The notes under the pieces: generated by a model
The model's database searches: none
What the model was told of the DNA's origin: nothing
The model's input: only the letters and a program-made list of their open reading frames with translations
NCBI GenBank assembly: GCA_031261605.1
Contig: JAISJI010000027.1
Coordinates: 1-64,000, forward strand
DNA: 64,000 bases
Direction of reading: 5' to 3'
Source of the DNA: Ignavibacteria bacterium
GTDB lineage: Bacteria > Bacteroidota > Ignavibacteria > Kapaibacteriales > UBA2268
Program-made: the position numbers and the translations under genes
Part shown: piece after piece, positions 51,875 through 61,451 of the stretch
How the letters are laid out: each line of letters begins with the position of its first letter
Numbering within the stretch: position 1 is the first letter of the stretch

Positions 51875-54199
51875 ATGTTCTCACCAAAGCATAATATTCA
51901 ACACTTGCTACTATTGCTGGCATCTGTTCTTGTGTTGCTAATATCGTTGAATGGCTGTAAATCTAAGGGCTACGGCAATTTTACGACATACTATAACACA
52001 TTCTATAACGAACAGAAACTGATGGACCAATGCGAGGAAGAGTTTGAGTTTCAATCCGAAAAGAAACGCACTAAGCCACGCATACTTGTTCCATTACCAG
52101 AAAATGCTGAGTTAAACAAAACAGACGGGCAAGTTCCACCATTTTTAGCAGGACTAAAAGTGGATAAAGCGGCGCGTCAAGCAGTAAATACTAAGTTAGA
52201 TTCCATTTTGATAAAGGGTTCGAAGATATTAGCAACATCTCCCAAAAGCGAATATGTTGCTCCATCCTTGTTTCTAATGGCGAAGACCTACTTCTATCGT
52301 GAGGAATGGCTGCCATCGCAAATCAAATGTAGCGAATTGATAGATAAAGAGCCGATTGGTAAGTGGTCTGCGGATGCGCATTTGTTGCTCGCTATGAACT
52401 TGCTGATGCAAGGAAAGTATGAATCAGGCATTACAATGCTGTCCCGAACTGTGGATGTGGCATGGCTTAACACCCGCTATGATATATTAACGAAAGCGTT
52501 CAACATAGAAGCAGAGATGGCTCTATTCAGAGGAAATTTGGATGATGCTTTGCGTCCATATTTTCAAGCAATAGCACAATCCGATGACAACGCACAAAGA
52601 GCATTATGGCAAAATGAACTCGCCTCAATTCTATTTAGAATGCACAAGTGGGATAGAGCAGAGAAGGCATACGCTAATGTAATGAAGTATAGTCCAGACC
52701 TTACCACCGAGTATGAAGCGAAGTTGTATCGTGCTTCGTGTCTCATTCGTTTGGATAGATATATAGAGGCAGAGCGAATACTAAGTAGATTAGATGATGA
52801 TGGAAAATTTGAGGATTGGAAGGACTATGTAGCGACTCAGCGGATGATACAGACGCTTCTATCGGGTAATAAAGAACAGATAATACAGATGGAATTACGG
52901 ACCGACTCTCTATTTCCTACCAGCGTTCCAAAAACCGCATACTATTTTGAAAAAGGACTCGCCCAATTTGAGTCGGGCGATTATTTGAATGCACGCTCTT
53001 CTATTGGCAAAGCAAGGATAAGCATTCCGGCTATCTCCGCTCCATCCAATAGAATGTTCATCTTTATGAACCAGAGAGAGCAATATGTTCAGTCCATTGC
53101 CGATAGTTACGAGGCAATAGAGAAATTAAAAAATCCACCAGAAGCGATAGTAGACACTTCTAACTCTAATGCTATTGCGGAGAAAGACGCTACATCAGAT
53201 ACATCCAACGTTGTTGTTAAAGAAGAAGCACCGGCGAAAACTGAATCACAATTACTCATTGAAGCAGCAAAAAGTTATTTTGAACTTGCGAGAATGCACG
53301 CCAATATTGGTCATAACGATTCCGCAAATTACTTCTACAAAAAAGCAGCAGATGTTGCTCCAACTACAGAGCCAAATTCCTCGCGCTACCTCTATGTATA
53401 TGCCGAAAGTATTAGACCCACAAATGCTTGGCAAGCGGACTCTATACTTAATATAATCGCTGAGACACAGCCCAAGACAGAATATGGACAAGTTGCATTG
53501 GCACGCTTAGGATACACCGCAGCATTCGTTACCGATACCGCTAAGATGCTCTATAACTCTGGCTATGAGTTAATGAAATACAACGAATATGCTTTAGCAA
53601 AAGAGCGTCTAACCAAAGTATTTACCACATATCCGGACAATGATGTTTATGCTCCCAAAGCACTTTATGCCTTGGGCTATCTCTACGAGAACCGATTGAA
53701 AATGCCAGATAGTGCAAATTACTATTATCTAATTATTCTCCAGAAGTATCCAACATCCGAATATGCAAAAGAGTTAGCATTACCAACTACATATAAGGAT
53801 TTGGTGGATAACAATATGGAGATACCTGATTCACTTAAAACACGTATTGTAGAACTCTACACCGCCGACACCTCTATCATCCATAAGGAATACGATAGCA
53901 CATTGTTGGCGAATCCCAATAAAGATGGTGGCTTCAGTTTTGATGATTTGAAAAATCCATCCAAACTGTTAGATAAAGCAAAGAAAAAAATCCAAGATAA
54001 AATAGACGCTGCTAAGGAAGTAGTGAATGACCCTAACAAATTGCTTGATGATGCGATTGAAGGAGCAAAAGGTGCCGTGAAAGTTCCAAAGGTTGAGGAC
54101 TTTGTCCCCGGTGAAAAGAAAGAAGGAGAAGGCGAGGAAGATAATAATCCAGAAGATGAAAAGAAGCCGGAAGAAGAGAAAAAGCCGGAAGGCAGTTAA
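51875..54199 (+). CDS. Large TPR lipoprotein, PorW/SprE-like candidate T9SS component
   Basis: A lipobox (SLNGC) is followed by NFTTYYNTFYNEQKLMDQCE, close to the 'YH..T..YN.YFN' opening of PorW/SprE-type lipoproteins of the type IX secretion and gliding machinery. The 774 residues contain many TPR-like helices (FEKGLAQFESGDYLNARSSI, LARLGYTAAFVTDTAKMLYN). The tail is low-complexity acidic (EGEGEEDNNPEDEKKPEEEK). It is probably anchored at the outer membrane. The presence of T9SS cargo genes in the window makes a secretion role sensible, but I cannot separate PorW from other TPR lipoproteins. A histidine kinase gene follows 22 bases later. Confidence 0.6.
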   Translation: MFSPKHNIQHLLLLLASVLVLLISLNGCKSKGYGNFTTYYNTFYNEQKLMDQCEEEFEFQSEKKRTKPRILVPLPENAELNKTDGQVPPFLAGLKVDKAARQAVNTKLDSILIKGSKILATSPKSEYVAPSLFLMAKTYFYREEWLPSQIKCSELIDKEPIGKWSADAHLLLAMNLLMQGKYESGITMLSRTVDVAWLNTRYDILTKAFNIEAEMALFRGNLDDALRPYFQAIAQSDDNAQRALWQNELASILFRMHKWDRAEKAYANVMKYSPDLTTEYEAKLYRASCLIRLDRYIEAERILSRLDDDGKFEDWKDYVATQRMIQTLLSGNKEQIIQMELRTDSLFPTSVPKTAYYFEKGLAQFESGDYLNARSSIGKARISIPAISAPSNRMFIFMNQREQYVQSIADSYEAIEKLKNPPEAIVDTSNSNAIAEKDATSDTSNVVVKEEAPAKTESQLLIEAAKSYFELARMHANIGHNDSANYFYKKAADVAPTTEPNSSRYLYVYAESIRPTNAWQADSILNIIAETQPKTEYGQVALARLGYTAAFVTDTAKMLYNSGYELMKYNEYALAKERLTKVFTTYPDNDVYAPKALYALGYLYENRLKMPDSANYYYLIILQKYPTSEYAKELALPTTYKDLVDNNMEIPDSLKTRIVELYTADTSIIHKEYDSTLLANPNKDGGFSFDDLKNPSKLLDKAKKKIQDKIDAAKEVVNDPNKLLDDAIEGAKGAVKVPKVEDFVPGEKKEGEGEEDNNPEDEKKPEEEKKPEGS

Positions 54200-54221
54200 T
54201 ATAATTTTTACTTAAAGAAAT

Positions 54222-55340
54222 ATGTCAAAGAAAGTCACAAATCCCCACAAAAAATTAAACGCTCCATCTGTTTCGTCTAATGTTGATGTGCTACAAAAGA
54301 AATTAGCGTGGTATGAGTCCTTTTTCAAAAATGCCTCAGATGCGTTGCTAATCATACAGCCGGAGACGTGGAACGTGCTTGATGCAAACGATTACTCTGC
54401 CCATCTATTCAATATGGAGCAAGCAGAACTAATTGGCTCGTCTATTCCGCAGTTTCGGCGTATCTTTAAGTTGTTGCAGAAGGAAAGTAGCCATAGCGTT
54501 TTGAGCGAACTATCTGTTGTGTCCTCTACCGGCAAAGAAATAATGGTGGAGGTTAGCGCAAGGTTTGTAAAAATAGATGATGAACTGCTGATACAAGCCA
54601 TCGCCAGAGATGTAAGCGAGCAACATGAATTGACAGATAAATTGGTGCAAGCCGATAAATTGGTATTGCTTGGGCAACTCTCCGCCGGTGTAGCACACGA
54701 TATTCGTAATCCATTGGCGGCAGTGAATCTGAATCTGCAACTACTGAAGCGTAGCATTCCTGACGGCTCTGCTGACCACAATTATATTGATGTAGCATTG
54801 CAAGGAGTGGAACGCATACATCGCATTGTGGAGGTATCACTCAACTTCTCTAAGCCGACGGTAATAGAGGAAGCGAATGTTAATATGAACTCCATAATAC
54901 CGACAGTGCTTGATATGACGGCTTCAGCAATTAAGAAGAAAGATATTACGGTAGAGATTTTGTTAGATGAAAATCTCTCGGAGGTCTCTGCTGACGCTAA
55001 GCAACTGCAGCAAGTATTTATCAATTTGATTACGAATGCTGCGGACGCAATAAAGAATACTGGTATTTTGAAGATAAAGACATACACCGAACAACCGCAA
55101 CGTAGCGGAGAACGTGGCTTTGCTGTTGTTGCAGTATCGGATAATGGCTGTGGCATTCCGGAAGAGGACTTAACCAAAATATTCAACCCATTTTTTACCC
55201 GAAAGGCAGACGGAACAGGACTTGGGCTACCTATAACTCAACGAATACTACACCAACACGGTGGCGTTGTGGATGTAGAGAGCGTATTCGGAGAAGGCAC
55301 GACCTTTTATGTGAAGTTGCCTGTAATTTCAAAACAATAA
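54222..55340 (+). CDS. Cytoplasmic PAS-domain histidine kinase
   Basis: This soluble 372-residue kinase has no membrane segment. A PAS domain (about residues 28-140, WYESFFKNASDALLIIQPE) is followed by a HisKA H-box (QLSAGVAHDIRNPLAAVNLN, near residue 153). The HATPase has an N-box NLITNAADAIKN and later boxes DNGCGIPEE and GTGLGLPITQR. This is the NtrB-like arrangement, and a sigma-54 activator (56193) lies two genes downstream with a SIMPL gene between. The two probably form a two-component pair. There is only a short gap after the TPR lipoprotein gene. Confidence 0.92.
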   Translation: MSKKVTNPHKKLNAPSVSSNVDVLQKKLAWYESFFKNASDALLIIQPETWNVLDANDYSAHLFNMEQAELIGSSIPQFRRIFKLLQKESSHSVLSELSVVSSTGKEIMVEVSARFVKIDDELLIQAIARDVSEQHELTDKLVQADKLVLLGQLSAGVAHDIRNPLAAVNLNLQLLKRSIPDGSADHNYIDVALQGVERIHRIVEVSLNFSKPTVIEEANVNMNSIIPTVLDMTASAIKKKDITVEILLDENLSEVSADAKQLQQVFINLITNAADAIKNTGILKIKTYTEQPQRSGERGFAVVAVSDNGCGIPEEDLTKIFNPFFTRKADGTGLGLPITQRILHQHGGVVDVESVFGEGTTFYVKLPVISKQ

Positions 55341-55367
55341 TTCTTTAATACTAAATACATAATTATT

Positions 55368-56141
55368 ATGGAAAATAACTTAGAACAAACGCCGAGCAAT
55401 GAAAACCAAAATGCACATTGCCATCATCACCAATCCAAGAGTTTGGGAATTATAATATTTGCATCTGCATTTCTTATGTCCTCATTCTTCATTGGCAATT
55501 CTATTAAGACATTGCGAAGTGCCGGCACTATCACAGTGAAGGGCTATGCCGAAATGGATATAGTATCTGACTACGCAGCGTGGGAAGGAACTATAAATCT
55601 TAGTTCAACCAACCTATCGGATGGATATAGGAATATCAATATTCTTAAAGATAGAGTAGAGATATATCTGGTAGAAAATGGCTTTAAGAAAGAAGACATT
55701 GAATTTGGGCGACTTTCATATAACGAAAATATTCATTATCTGAATAATGGTGATACACGCCACGAAGGATATATTTTTCATCAAAGCGTTTATCTTGGCT
55801 CGAGCGATGTATATAAAATAAGAGATATTTCTCAAAAAATAACCGAATTGATAGGCGAAGGCATTGAGTTCTATTCTGGTGAGCCGCAATATTCTTACAC
55901 AAAGATTAATGATTTGAAATTGAAAATGATTGGAATTGCTTCCAAAGATGCAAAGAAGCGTGCTGTAGAGATTGCGAGTAGTGCTGATAATAGCATCGGC
56001 TCTATCCTTTCTGCTTCGCAAGGTGTATTCCAAATTACACCAGCCGGCTCAAATGAAGTGAATGATTACGGAATGAACGATATGTCCTCCATCAATAAGA
56101 CCATTAAGTCCGTTGTGACTATCCAATATTCAGTGGAATAG
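55368..56141 (+). CDS. SIMPL-domain (DUF541) membrane-anchored protein
   Basis: The 257-residue protein has a His-rich N-terminal tail (NAHCHHHQSK), one membrane helix (SLGIIIFASAFLMSSFFIGN) and a periplasmic SIMPL domain. The domain starts ITVKGYAEMDIVSDYAAW and includes ASKDAKKRAVEIASSADNS and a final VTIQYSVE strand. SIMPL proteins (BP26, YggE) form large ring-like oligomers with poorly known functions, often stress-related. Here it sits between the histidine kinase and the sigma-54 regulator, so it could be regulated by them or take part in their signalling. Confidence 0.85.
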   Translation: MENNLEQTPSNENQNAHCHHHQSKSLGIIIFASAFLMSSFFIGNSIKTLRSAGTITVKGYAEMDIVSDYAAWEGTINLSSTNLSDGYRNINILKDRVEIYLVENGFKKEDIEFGRLSYNENIHYLNNGDTRHEGYIFHQSVYLGSSDVYKIRDISQKITELIGEGIEFYSGEPQYSYTKINDLKLKMIGIASKDAKKRAVEIASSADNSIGSILSASQGVFQITPAGSNEVNDYGMNDMSSINKTIKSVVTIQYSVE

Positions 56142-56192
56142 CCAATTTTTATTAATCCGAAATTTGAATTAACCTAATAACATAATATCAAT

Positions 56193-57617
56193 ATGGAAAA
56201 AGAAAATTATAGCATAGTTGTAATAGATGACGACCCGCTAGTAAATCAAACAATAAAGTCAATCTTTATCCCGAAGTATGAGCGTGTGGAAGCATTTTTA
56301 GATGCAGCCGAAGCATTAGATAAACTACATACAATCAATCCCGACCTATTATTTTTAGATATATATATTGGGTATCACAATGGCATAGAGATATTGGAAC
56401 AACTGCGTAAAGAAGGTTGGACAATGCCTGTGATAATAATAACTGCCCACCACGATATTAACCTAGCTGTAAAAGCGATGAAATTAGGTGCAGAGGACTT
56501 TGCTCTTAAGCCACTTAATTTGGAACAGTTAGAAATATCTGCTAAACGTTCTCTACACAATAAGGCAACGATGAAGCGTCTAGAAATAGCCCAAGAGAAG
56601 TTGCAGATTGACCAGCCAAACGAAATTATCGGTTCATCCGAAGGTATGAGAAAGGCATTGAATACGGCGCGTATCGTAGCATCGGCTGAGAATACAACTG
56701 TGCTAATTACCGGCGAGAGCGGAACAGGTAAAGAATTGCTCGCACATTTCATTCACGATAATTCTCCACGTGCAAAGGGTCCATTTATCTCAATAAATTG
56801 CGGTGCTATACCGCGTGATTTGGCGGAGAATGAACTATTTGGACACGAGAAGGGAGCATTTACAGGGGCTACCGATAAAGTGAAACTTGGTAAATTTGAG
56901 CAAGCGCAACACGGCACTATTCTATTGGATGAAGTTGCAGAGTTAAGTCAAGAATTACAAATTAAACTACTACGTGTATTACAGGAGCGCAAGTTCTTCC
57001 GGCTTGGTGGCTCGAAGGAAGTATCCATTGATGTTCGTGTAATTGCTGCAACAAATAAGAATTTGGAGAATGCAATAGAAGATGGCACTTTCCGCGAAGA
57101 CCTTTACTATCGTCTAAATGTAGCGAATATACTGCTACCACCACTCAGAGATAGAGGTGATGATATTCTTACGCTTGCATTTTCATTTGTCAAGGAATTT
57201 AATCATAAATTTGGAAGAGCAATCAAGGGCGTTTCGCCGGAAGCAGCAGATATACTGATGCATCATAGTTGGAAAGGAAATATACGTGAATTGCGCAATA
57301 TTATAGAGCGTGTAGTGCTATTGCATGAGTCTGATGACCCGATTACAAAAGAGGAGTTGAGTTTCGTAAAAAGTAGTTCAATGCTACAAGTGGCTGGTAA
57401 AGCAACGAATATTGAGATACCAGACCGCGGGCATTTCCTCCAAATATCTCATAATGGTGCTAAGATGGAAGACGTAGTGAAAGACCTAATTATACAGACG
57501 CTGAAGCTTACCGGTGGCAACCAAGTAGCGGCAACAAAATTATTAGATACTTCGCGTGCTCGTCTGCGATATAGGATTGAGCAATACGGCATAGTAACAG
57601 ATAAGACAATTGAATAA
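56193..57617 (+). CDS. NtrC-type sigma-54 dependent response regulator
   Basis: The 474-residue protein has a receiver domain (VVIDDDPLVNQTI; phosphorylated Asp in LLFLDIYIGYHNG near residue 55). An AAA+ sigma-54 activator domain follows with Walker A GESGTGKE, GAFTGATDKV, the Walker B region GTILLDEVAEL and R-finger region FREDLYYRLNV. The C-terminus is a Fis-type helix-turn-helix (GGNQVAATKLLDTSRARLRY). It activates transcription from sigma-54 (RpoN) promoters when phosphorylated, probably by the PAS kinase two genes upstream. No RpoN promoter is evident in its immediate leader. The GT gene starts four bases after its stop. Confidence 0.95.
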   Translation: MEKENYSIVVIDDDPLVNQTIKSIFIPKYERVEAFLDAAEALDKLHTINPDLLFLDIYIGYHNGIEILEQLRKEGWTMPVIIITAHHDINLAVKAMKLGAEDFALKPLNLEQLEISAKRSLHNKATMKRLEIAQEKLQIDQPNEIIGSSEGMRKALNTARIVASAENTTVLITGESGTGKELLAHFIHDNSPRAKGPFISINCGAIPRDLAENELFGHEKGAFTGATDKVKLGKFEQAQHGTILLDEVAELSQELQIKLLRVLQERKFFRLGGSKEVSIDVRVIAATNKNLENAIEDGTFREDLYYRLNVANILLPPLRDRGDDILTLAFSFVKEFNHKFGRAIKGVSPEAADILMHHSWKGNIRELRNIIERVVLLHESDDPITKEELSFVKSSSMLQVAGKATNIEIPDRGHFLQISHNGAKMEDVVKDLIIQTLKLTGGNQVAATKLLDTSRARLRYRIEQYGIVTDKTIE

Positions 57618-57621
57618 GTAA

Positions 57622-59559
57622 ATGGATAATCCCATAGATATTTCCATTGTAATAGTTAATTACAATGTGAAGGACTTTTTACATCAATGTTTAACCTCTA
57701 TTGAGAATGCAACTAATGGGCTATCGATAGAGGTTATTGTTGTTGATAATGCCTCTACGGATGGCTCTATGGATTTCATTGAGCCGCTATTTCCAGATTA
57801 CAAATTCATTCGCTCTGCTGAGAATTTGGGTTTTGCAAAGGCGAATAACATCGCTATAAAGCAAGCACTTGGCAAGTATTTACTGATACTTAATCCGGAT
57901 ACTATACTTGCGGAGGACACGCTAACCGAAATGCTTTCCTATATGAATAGCAATAGGGAAGTCGGTATTGCTGGATGCAAAGTTCTAAACTCCGATGGCT
58001 CATTTCAAATTCAATGCCGACGTGGCTTTCCAACTCCTTGGGCATCGTTTTGCAAGTTATTTGGCTTGCAGAAGTTATTTCCAAATTCCAAATTATTCGC
58101 AAAATACAACCAAACATTCCAGCCGATTGATGCAACATATTATATAGATGCGGTGATAGGGGCATTTATGTTTTGCGATACTAAGTTGATACAGGATATA
58201 GGTGGTTTTGATGAAAATTATTTTATGTATGGCGAGGATTTGGATTTATGTCGGCAAGTTCAGTTGCACAACCGCAAAGTTGCGTATTATCATAAGACAA
58301 GCATAATTCACTTCAAAGGCGAAAGCACTCGCCGGAGTTCGCTCAATGAAATCAAACAACAGTATGATGCGATGGAGAAGTTTGCACGCAAGTATTTCTC
58401 TAACTCTATGTTATTCATATTCTTTTTGCGAATGGGAATTGTAGTTCGCTCGCTCATAGCCAGAGTGACTAAGCATAAGTTACCGATATTTATAATACTT
58501 GCGGATTTGCTGTTTATCAATCTATCTTATATAATTGGCACTTATGCTAAGTTTGGGAACTTCTTTGGCTTGCCGGATTACGCTTATCCATTGGTATTTA
58601 TAGTTTTATCGTTGGTATTCTTCCTTGCACAATTTCTCAATGGCGAGTATTTTGAAAAAAAAATATCAATTCCCAATACGATATTGTCCTTAATGCTTTC
58701 ATTTTTTATTTTATCCACATTTCCGTATTTCTTTCCGAGTTTTAGATTTAGTAGGGGAGCGTTATTAGTTGCAATCGGCGTAACTTCTTTATTATCAGTG
58801 CTTTTGCGGATTGGTATTATTGTTTTTGAGCGAGTGATAGGAAAGCATTCGGATAGACGGGTGATTATTGCAGGATGCGATGCCCAAGTGGATGTTATGA
58901 TTGCAGCGATACTCAATTCGGAGATGCAAAACATAAATATTCTGGGAATAGTTAGTACAGCAGAGAAGAGTAATTACACATCTAACCATCAATATTTAGG
59001 TAACTTAGCGGATATTAGCATTATCGCACAAAAGAACAAAGCAGATGAGGTGATAATAACGGACACCAATTTGCCGACAGCAATGATTATGCAGTTTATG
59101 AGTGGCAGTAATCAGCAAATCAAATATCATATAATACCAGAGTATGATGAACTTGTAATATCCCGTATTATTAATGACATATCAAATACACAAGTAGATT
59201 TGTATAAATATAACATTAATAAGCCGAGATTTAAATTTTTGAAGCGAACATCGGATATCCTATTGTCAATTCTATCACTTACGCTGTTTATGCCGTATTT
59301 GCTGGTAGGTAGTAAGAGTAGGAAGAATATAGGCAAGTGGTGGTCTGTGCTAATTGGTCATAAGACGGCGATAGGTGTTTATTCTGCTGGTGGTAATGAG
59401 AAGTATTGGAAGGAAGGAATAATTTCGCTTGCCCAAATAAATCATCCGGAACTGCTATCTATCAATGCTATCAACAAGTTAAACGATTATTATATGCAGA
59501 ATTATAGTTTGTCGTTGGATATAGATATTATTATAAAATACTTCATTAGACGAAAATAG
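57622..59559 (+). CDS. GT2 glycosyltransferase fused to a WbaP-like CoA-binding/sugar-transferase region
   Basis: Residues 1-270 are a GT2 rhamnosyl/glycosyltransferase: VIVNYNVKDFLHQCL, VVDNASTDGSMDF, LNPDTILAEDTL (the DxD-like position) and GEDLDLCRQ. Residues about 275-410 hold four or five membrane segments. A Rossmann-like CoA-binding_3 region follows (RRVIIAGCDAQVDV). The last part begins like a bacterial sugar-phosphate transferase (FKFLKRTSDILLSILSLTLF) but lacks the GPVFYRQ and catalytic Asp-Glu motifs. The whole resembles fused surface-polysaccharide enzymes of Bacteroidota whose transferase part has degenerated. It follows the sigma-54 regulator by four bases and ends at a terminator. 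Confidence 0.85.
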   Translation: MDNPIDISIVIVNYNVKDFLHQCLTSIENATNGLSIEVIVVDNASTDGSMDFIEPLFPDYKFIRSAENLGFAKANNIAIKQALGKYLLILNPDTILAEDTLTEMLSYMNSNREVGIAGCKVLNSDGSFQIQCRRGFPTPWASFCKLFGLQKLFPNSKLFAKYNQTFQPIDATYYIDAVIGAFMFCDTKLIQDIGGFDENYFMYGEDLDLCRQVQLHNRKVAYYHKTSIIHFKGESTRRSSLNEIKQQYDAMEKFARKYFSNSMLFIFFLRMGIVVRSLIARVTKHKLPIFIILADLLFINLSYIIGTYAKFGNFFGLPDYAYPLVFIVLSLVFFLAQFLNGEYFEKKISIPNTILSLMLSFFILSTFPYFFPSFRFSRGALLVAIGVTSLLSVLLRIGIIVFERVIGKHSDRRVIIAGCDAQVDVMIAAILNSEMQNINILGIVSTAEKSNYTSNHQYLGNLADISIIAQKNKADEVIITDTNLPTAMIMQFMSGSNQQIKYHIIPEYDELVISRIINDISNTQVDLYKYNINKPRFKFLKRTSDILLSILSLTLFMPYLLVGSKSRKNIGKWWSVLIGHKTAIGVYSAGGNEKYWKEGIISLAQINHPELLSINAINKLNDYYMQNYSLSLDIDIIIKYFIRRK

Positions 59560-59584
59560 GGACTCAAATTTGAATCCCTATTTT
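59553..59584. terminator. Bidirectional terminator
   Basis: AAAATAGGGACTCAAA pairs with TTTGAATCCCTATTTT with one C-A mismatch, and T-runs flank it. It overlaps the stop codon of the GT2 fusion gene and lies between convergent genes. Confidence 0.85.
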
Positions 59585-59612
59585 TGTTTTATGTGTATCT
59601 TATGCAGAACTA

Positions 59613-61271
59613 TTATTCTTTGGTAACTTCCTCTAAGAATTTCATTTTAGAGAAGATAATGATAGCGGAAATTAAACAGCATATTGCAAAGAATGCCCAA
59701 AGATACCATAATTCATCTATCCAACTCCATAAACTTGAGCCGATAAAAAGTAATTTATTACCTACGGCAGTAGCCCCAAGCCATCCGCCTTGCATAAGAC
59801 CTTTTAGTCGGTCAGGAGCAACTTTGGATACAAATGAAAGCCCCATCGGAGAGAGGAATAGTTCGGCGATTGTAAGCAAAAAATAAGTTCCGATAAGGAG
59901 GTAAGGAGAAACGCCTTGCTCAGATGCTGTAAGTAGTCCTTTCGGAGCAACTAACGATATAGAGCCAACAAGCATAACTCCAAACGCAACGGCTGTGATT
60001 ATCATACCGATACCGATTTTTCGTGGAGTGGATGGTTCGGCGTTGCGTTTGTTTAAGTATGCAAAGAAAGCAAGCACTACCGGAGTTAAAAATACAATCA
60101 ATACAGGATTAAATGCTTCAAATAGTTCGGGTGCAATTGGAGTTCCAGCAGGGTCAAAAGTTGTAGTTAAGTAGTAAGTTAAACCGCCACCAACAAGGAA
60201 CATTCCTGCTCCGATTAAACGAGTAAGACCCTTTGAGCCCTTTTTAATTAATAACACAACACCAAAAATAGCAGCGATAAATGTTAGTAATGATTTTAGG
60301 TTAAAGAAGATATTTGTGAAAGGGCTTGCATTTTTTGCAACATAATCACGTGCGAAATACATTAATGTCAGTCCGTTCTGGTGGAATGACATCCAGAAGA
60401 AAATTACAACAATGAAAACTAATAGTAACGCTTTGATGCGTTGTTTTTCGTTCTTTGTAAAGCCCTTAAAGGAAACTTTTCCTTTTTCAGCGACATTGTA
60501 TTTATCAGCATACGCCATATGTTTTTGGAACACAAGGAAGATAACCATAGAAACAACCATAGCAGCGGCAGCAATAGCAAAAGCTAAGTTGTATCCTGTT
60601 CCAAATGCTTCAATGTATTGATTAGCGAATACAGTTAGGTCGCCGACAGATGCACCGCTTACTTTATCGGCTAATGTCTGCAAGGTGCCAGAGTTTGGCA
60701 ACAAGCCGTCTAAAAATTTGTGGCAAAGCCCTGGAAGTTCTTTGTCATATCCGAAGCCCTGTGACTCAAGAAACCAATCTCTGATGCCGACAGCCGCAAA
60801 CGGAGCAAAGAACGCACCAACGTTGATACCCATATAGAATATGCTGAATGCAGAGTCACGCAGGTGTTCGAATTCAGGTTTATCGTATAGTTTTCCGACT
60901 AACGCTTGAATATTGCCTTTGAATAGCCCATTACCGAATGCGATAATGAGTAGTCCAGCGATGACGAATGGTAAGGTTAGCCCGGGCACTGCCATTAGGA
61001 CATATCCAATAGTCATCACAGCAATACCAATTGCTATGGTTTTTCGGAAATTTCTTAAACTATCGGCAATGAACCCACCGACAAGAGCAAGAATGTAAAT
61101 AGCGAAATAGAAGTAACTGTAGACCTCTCCCGCACCATCTTCTGTTAATCCGAATTTGGCTTGGAGGAACAGCACGAGTATCGCCATCATAGTGTAGAAG
61201 CCGAAACGCTCTCCCATATTAGCAAAGAATGCTACGTAGAGCCCTTTCGGATGACCGCTTAAAAGTGACAT
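59613..61271 (-). CDS. POT/PTR-family peptide transporter-like membrane protein
   Basis: The 552-residue protein has about fourteen membrane helices and the POT layout. GHPKGLYVAFFANMGERFGF at the first helix matches the ExxERFxYY motif except that the first Glu is Asn (NMGERFGF). The PTR2 signature is seen in segments such as FKGNIQALVGKLYD and FSIFYMGINVGAFFAP. POT proteins take up di- and tripeptides with protons. Without the first motif glutamate, proton coupling may be altered. It is probably transcribed alone, from the divergent region shared with the transaldolase gene. Confidence 0.88.
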   Translation of the reverse strand: MSLLSGHPKGLYVAFFANMGERFGFYTMMAILVLFLQAKFGLTEDGAGEVYSYFYFAIYILALVGGFIADSLRNFRKTIAIGIAVMTIGYVLMAVPGLTLPFVIAGLLIIAFGNGLFKGNIQALVGKLYDKPEFEHLRDSAFSIFYMGINVGAFFAPFAAVGIRDWFLESQGFGYDKELPGLCHKFLDGLLPNSGTLQTLADKVSGASVGDLTVFANQYIEAFGTGYNLAFAIAAAAMVVSMVIFLVFQKHMAYADKYNVAEKGKVSFKGFTKNEKQRIKALLLVFIVVIFFWMSFHQNGLTLMYFARDYVAKNASPFTNIFFNLKSLLTFIAAIFGVVLLIKKGSKGLTRLIGAGMFLVGGGLTYYLTTTFDPAGTPIAPELFEAFNPVLIVFLTPVVLAFFAYLNKRNAEPSTPRKIGIGMIITAVAFGVMLVGSISLVAPKGLLTASEQGVSPYLLIGTYFLLTIAELFLSPMGLSFVSKVAPDRLKGLMQGGWLGATAVGNKLLFIGSSLWSWIDELWYLWAFFAICCLISAIIIFSKMKFLEEVTKE

Positions 61272-61451
61272 ATAATTTTACCTTTTAAAAGTTTATAAAC
61301 ATTGGATGGTAATATAATAAAAATTGCGAATAAAATAATGATACAATATTCCACATTACATTTTATTTTTCCACATTGCATTTATATTTTGAAAATTGGA
61401 TTTTATTGTGTAATTTACAAGCATCCACTTATTCACTTATACATTATAATT

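Noticed and set aside
61302-61451. N-terminal 50-residue extension of the transaldolase ORF
   Set aside because: It is AT-rich hydrophobic read-through of the divergent intergenic region; the conserved start is MELYVDTAN at 61452.
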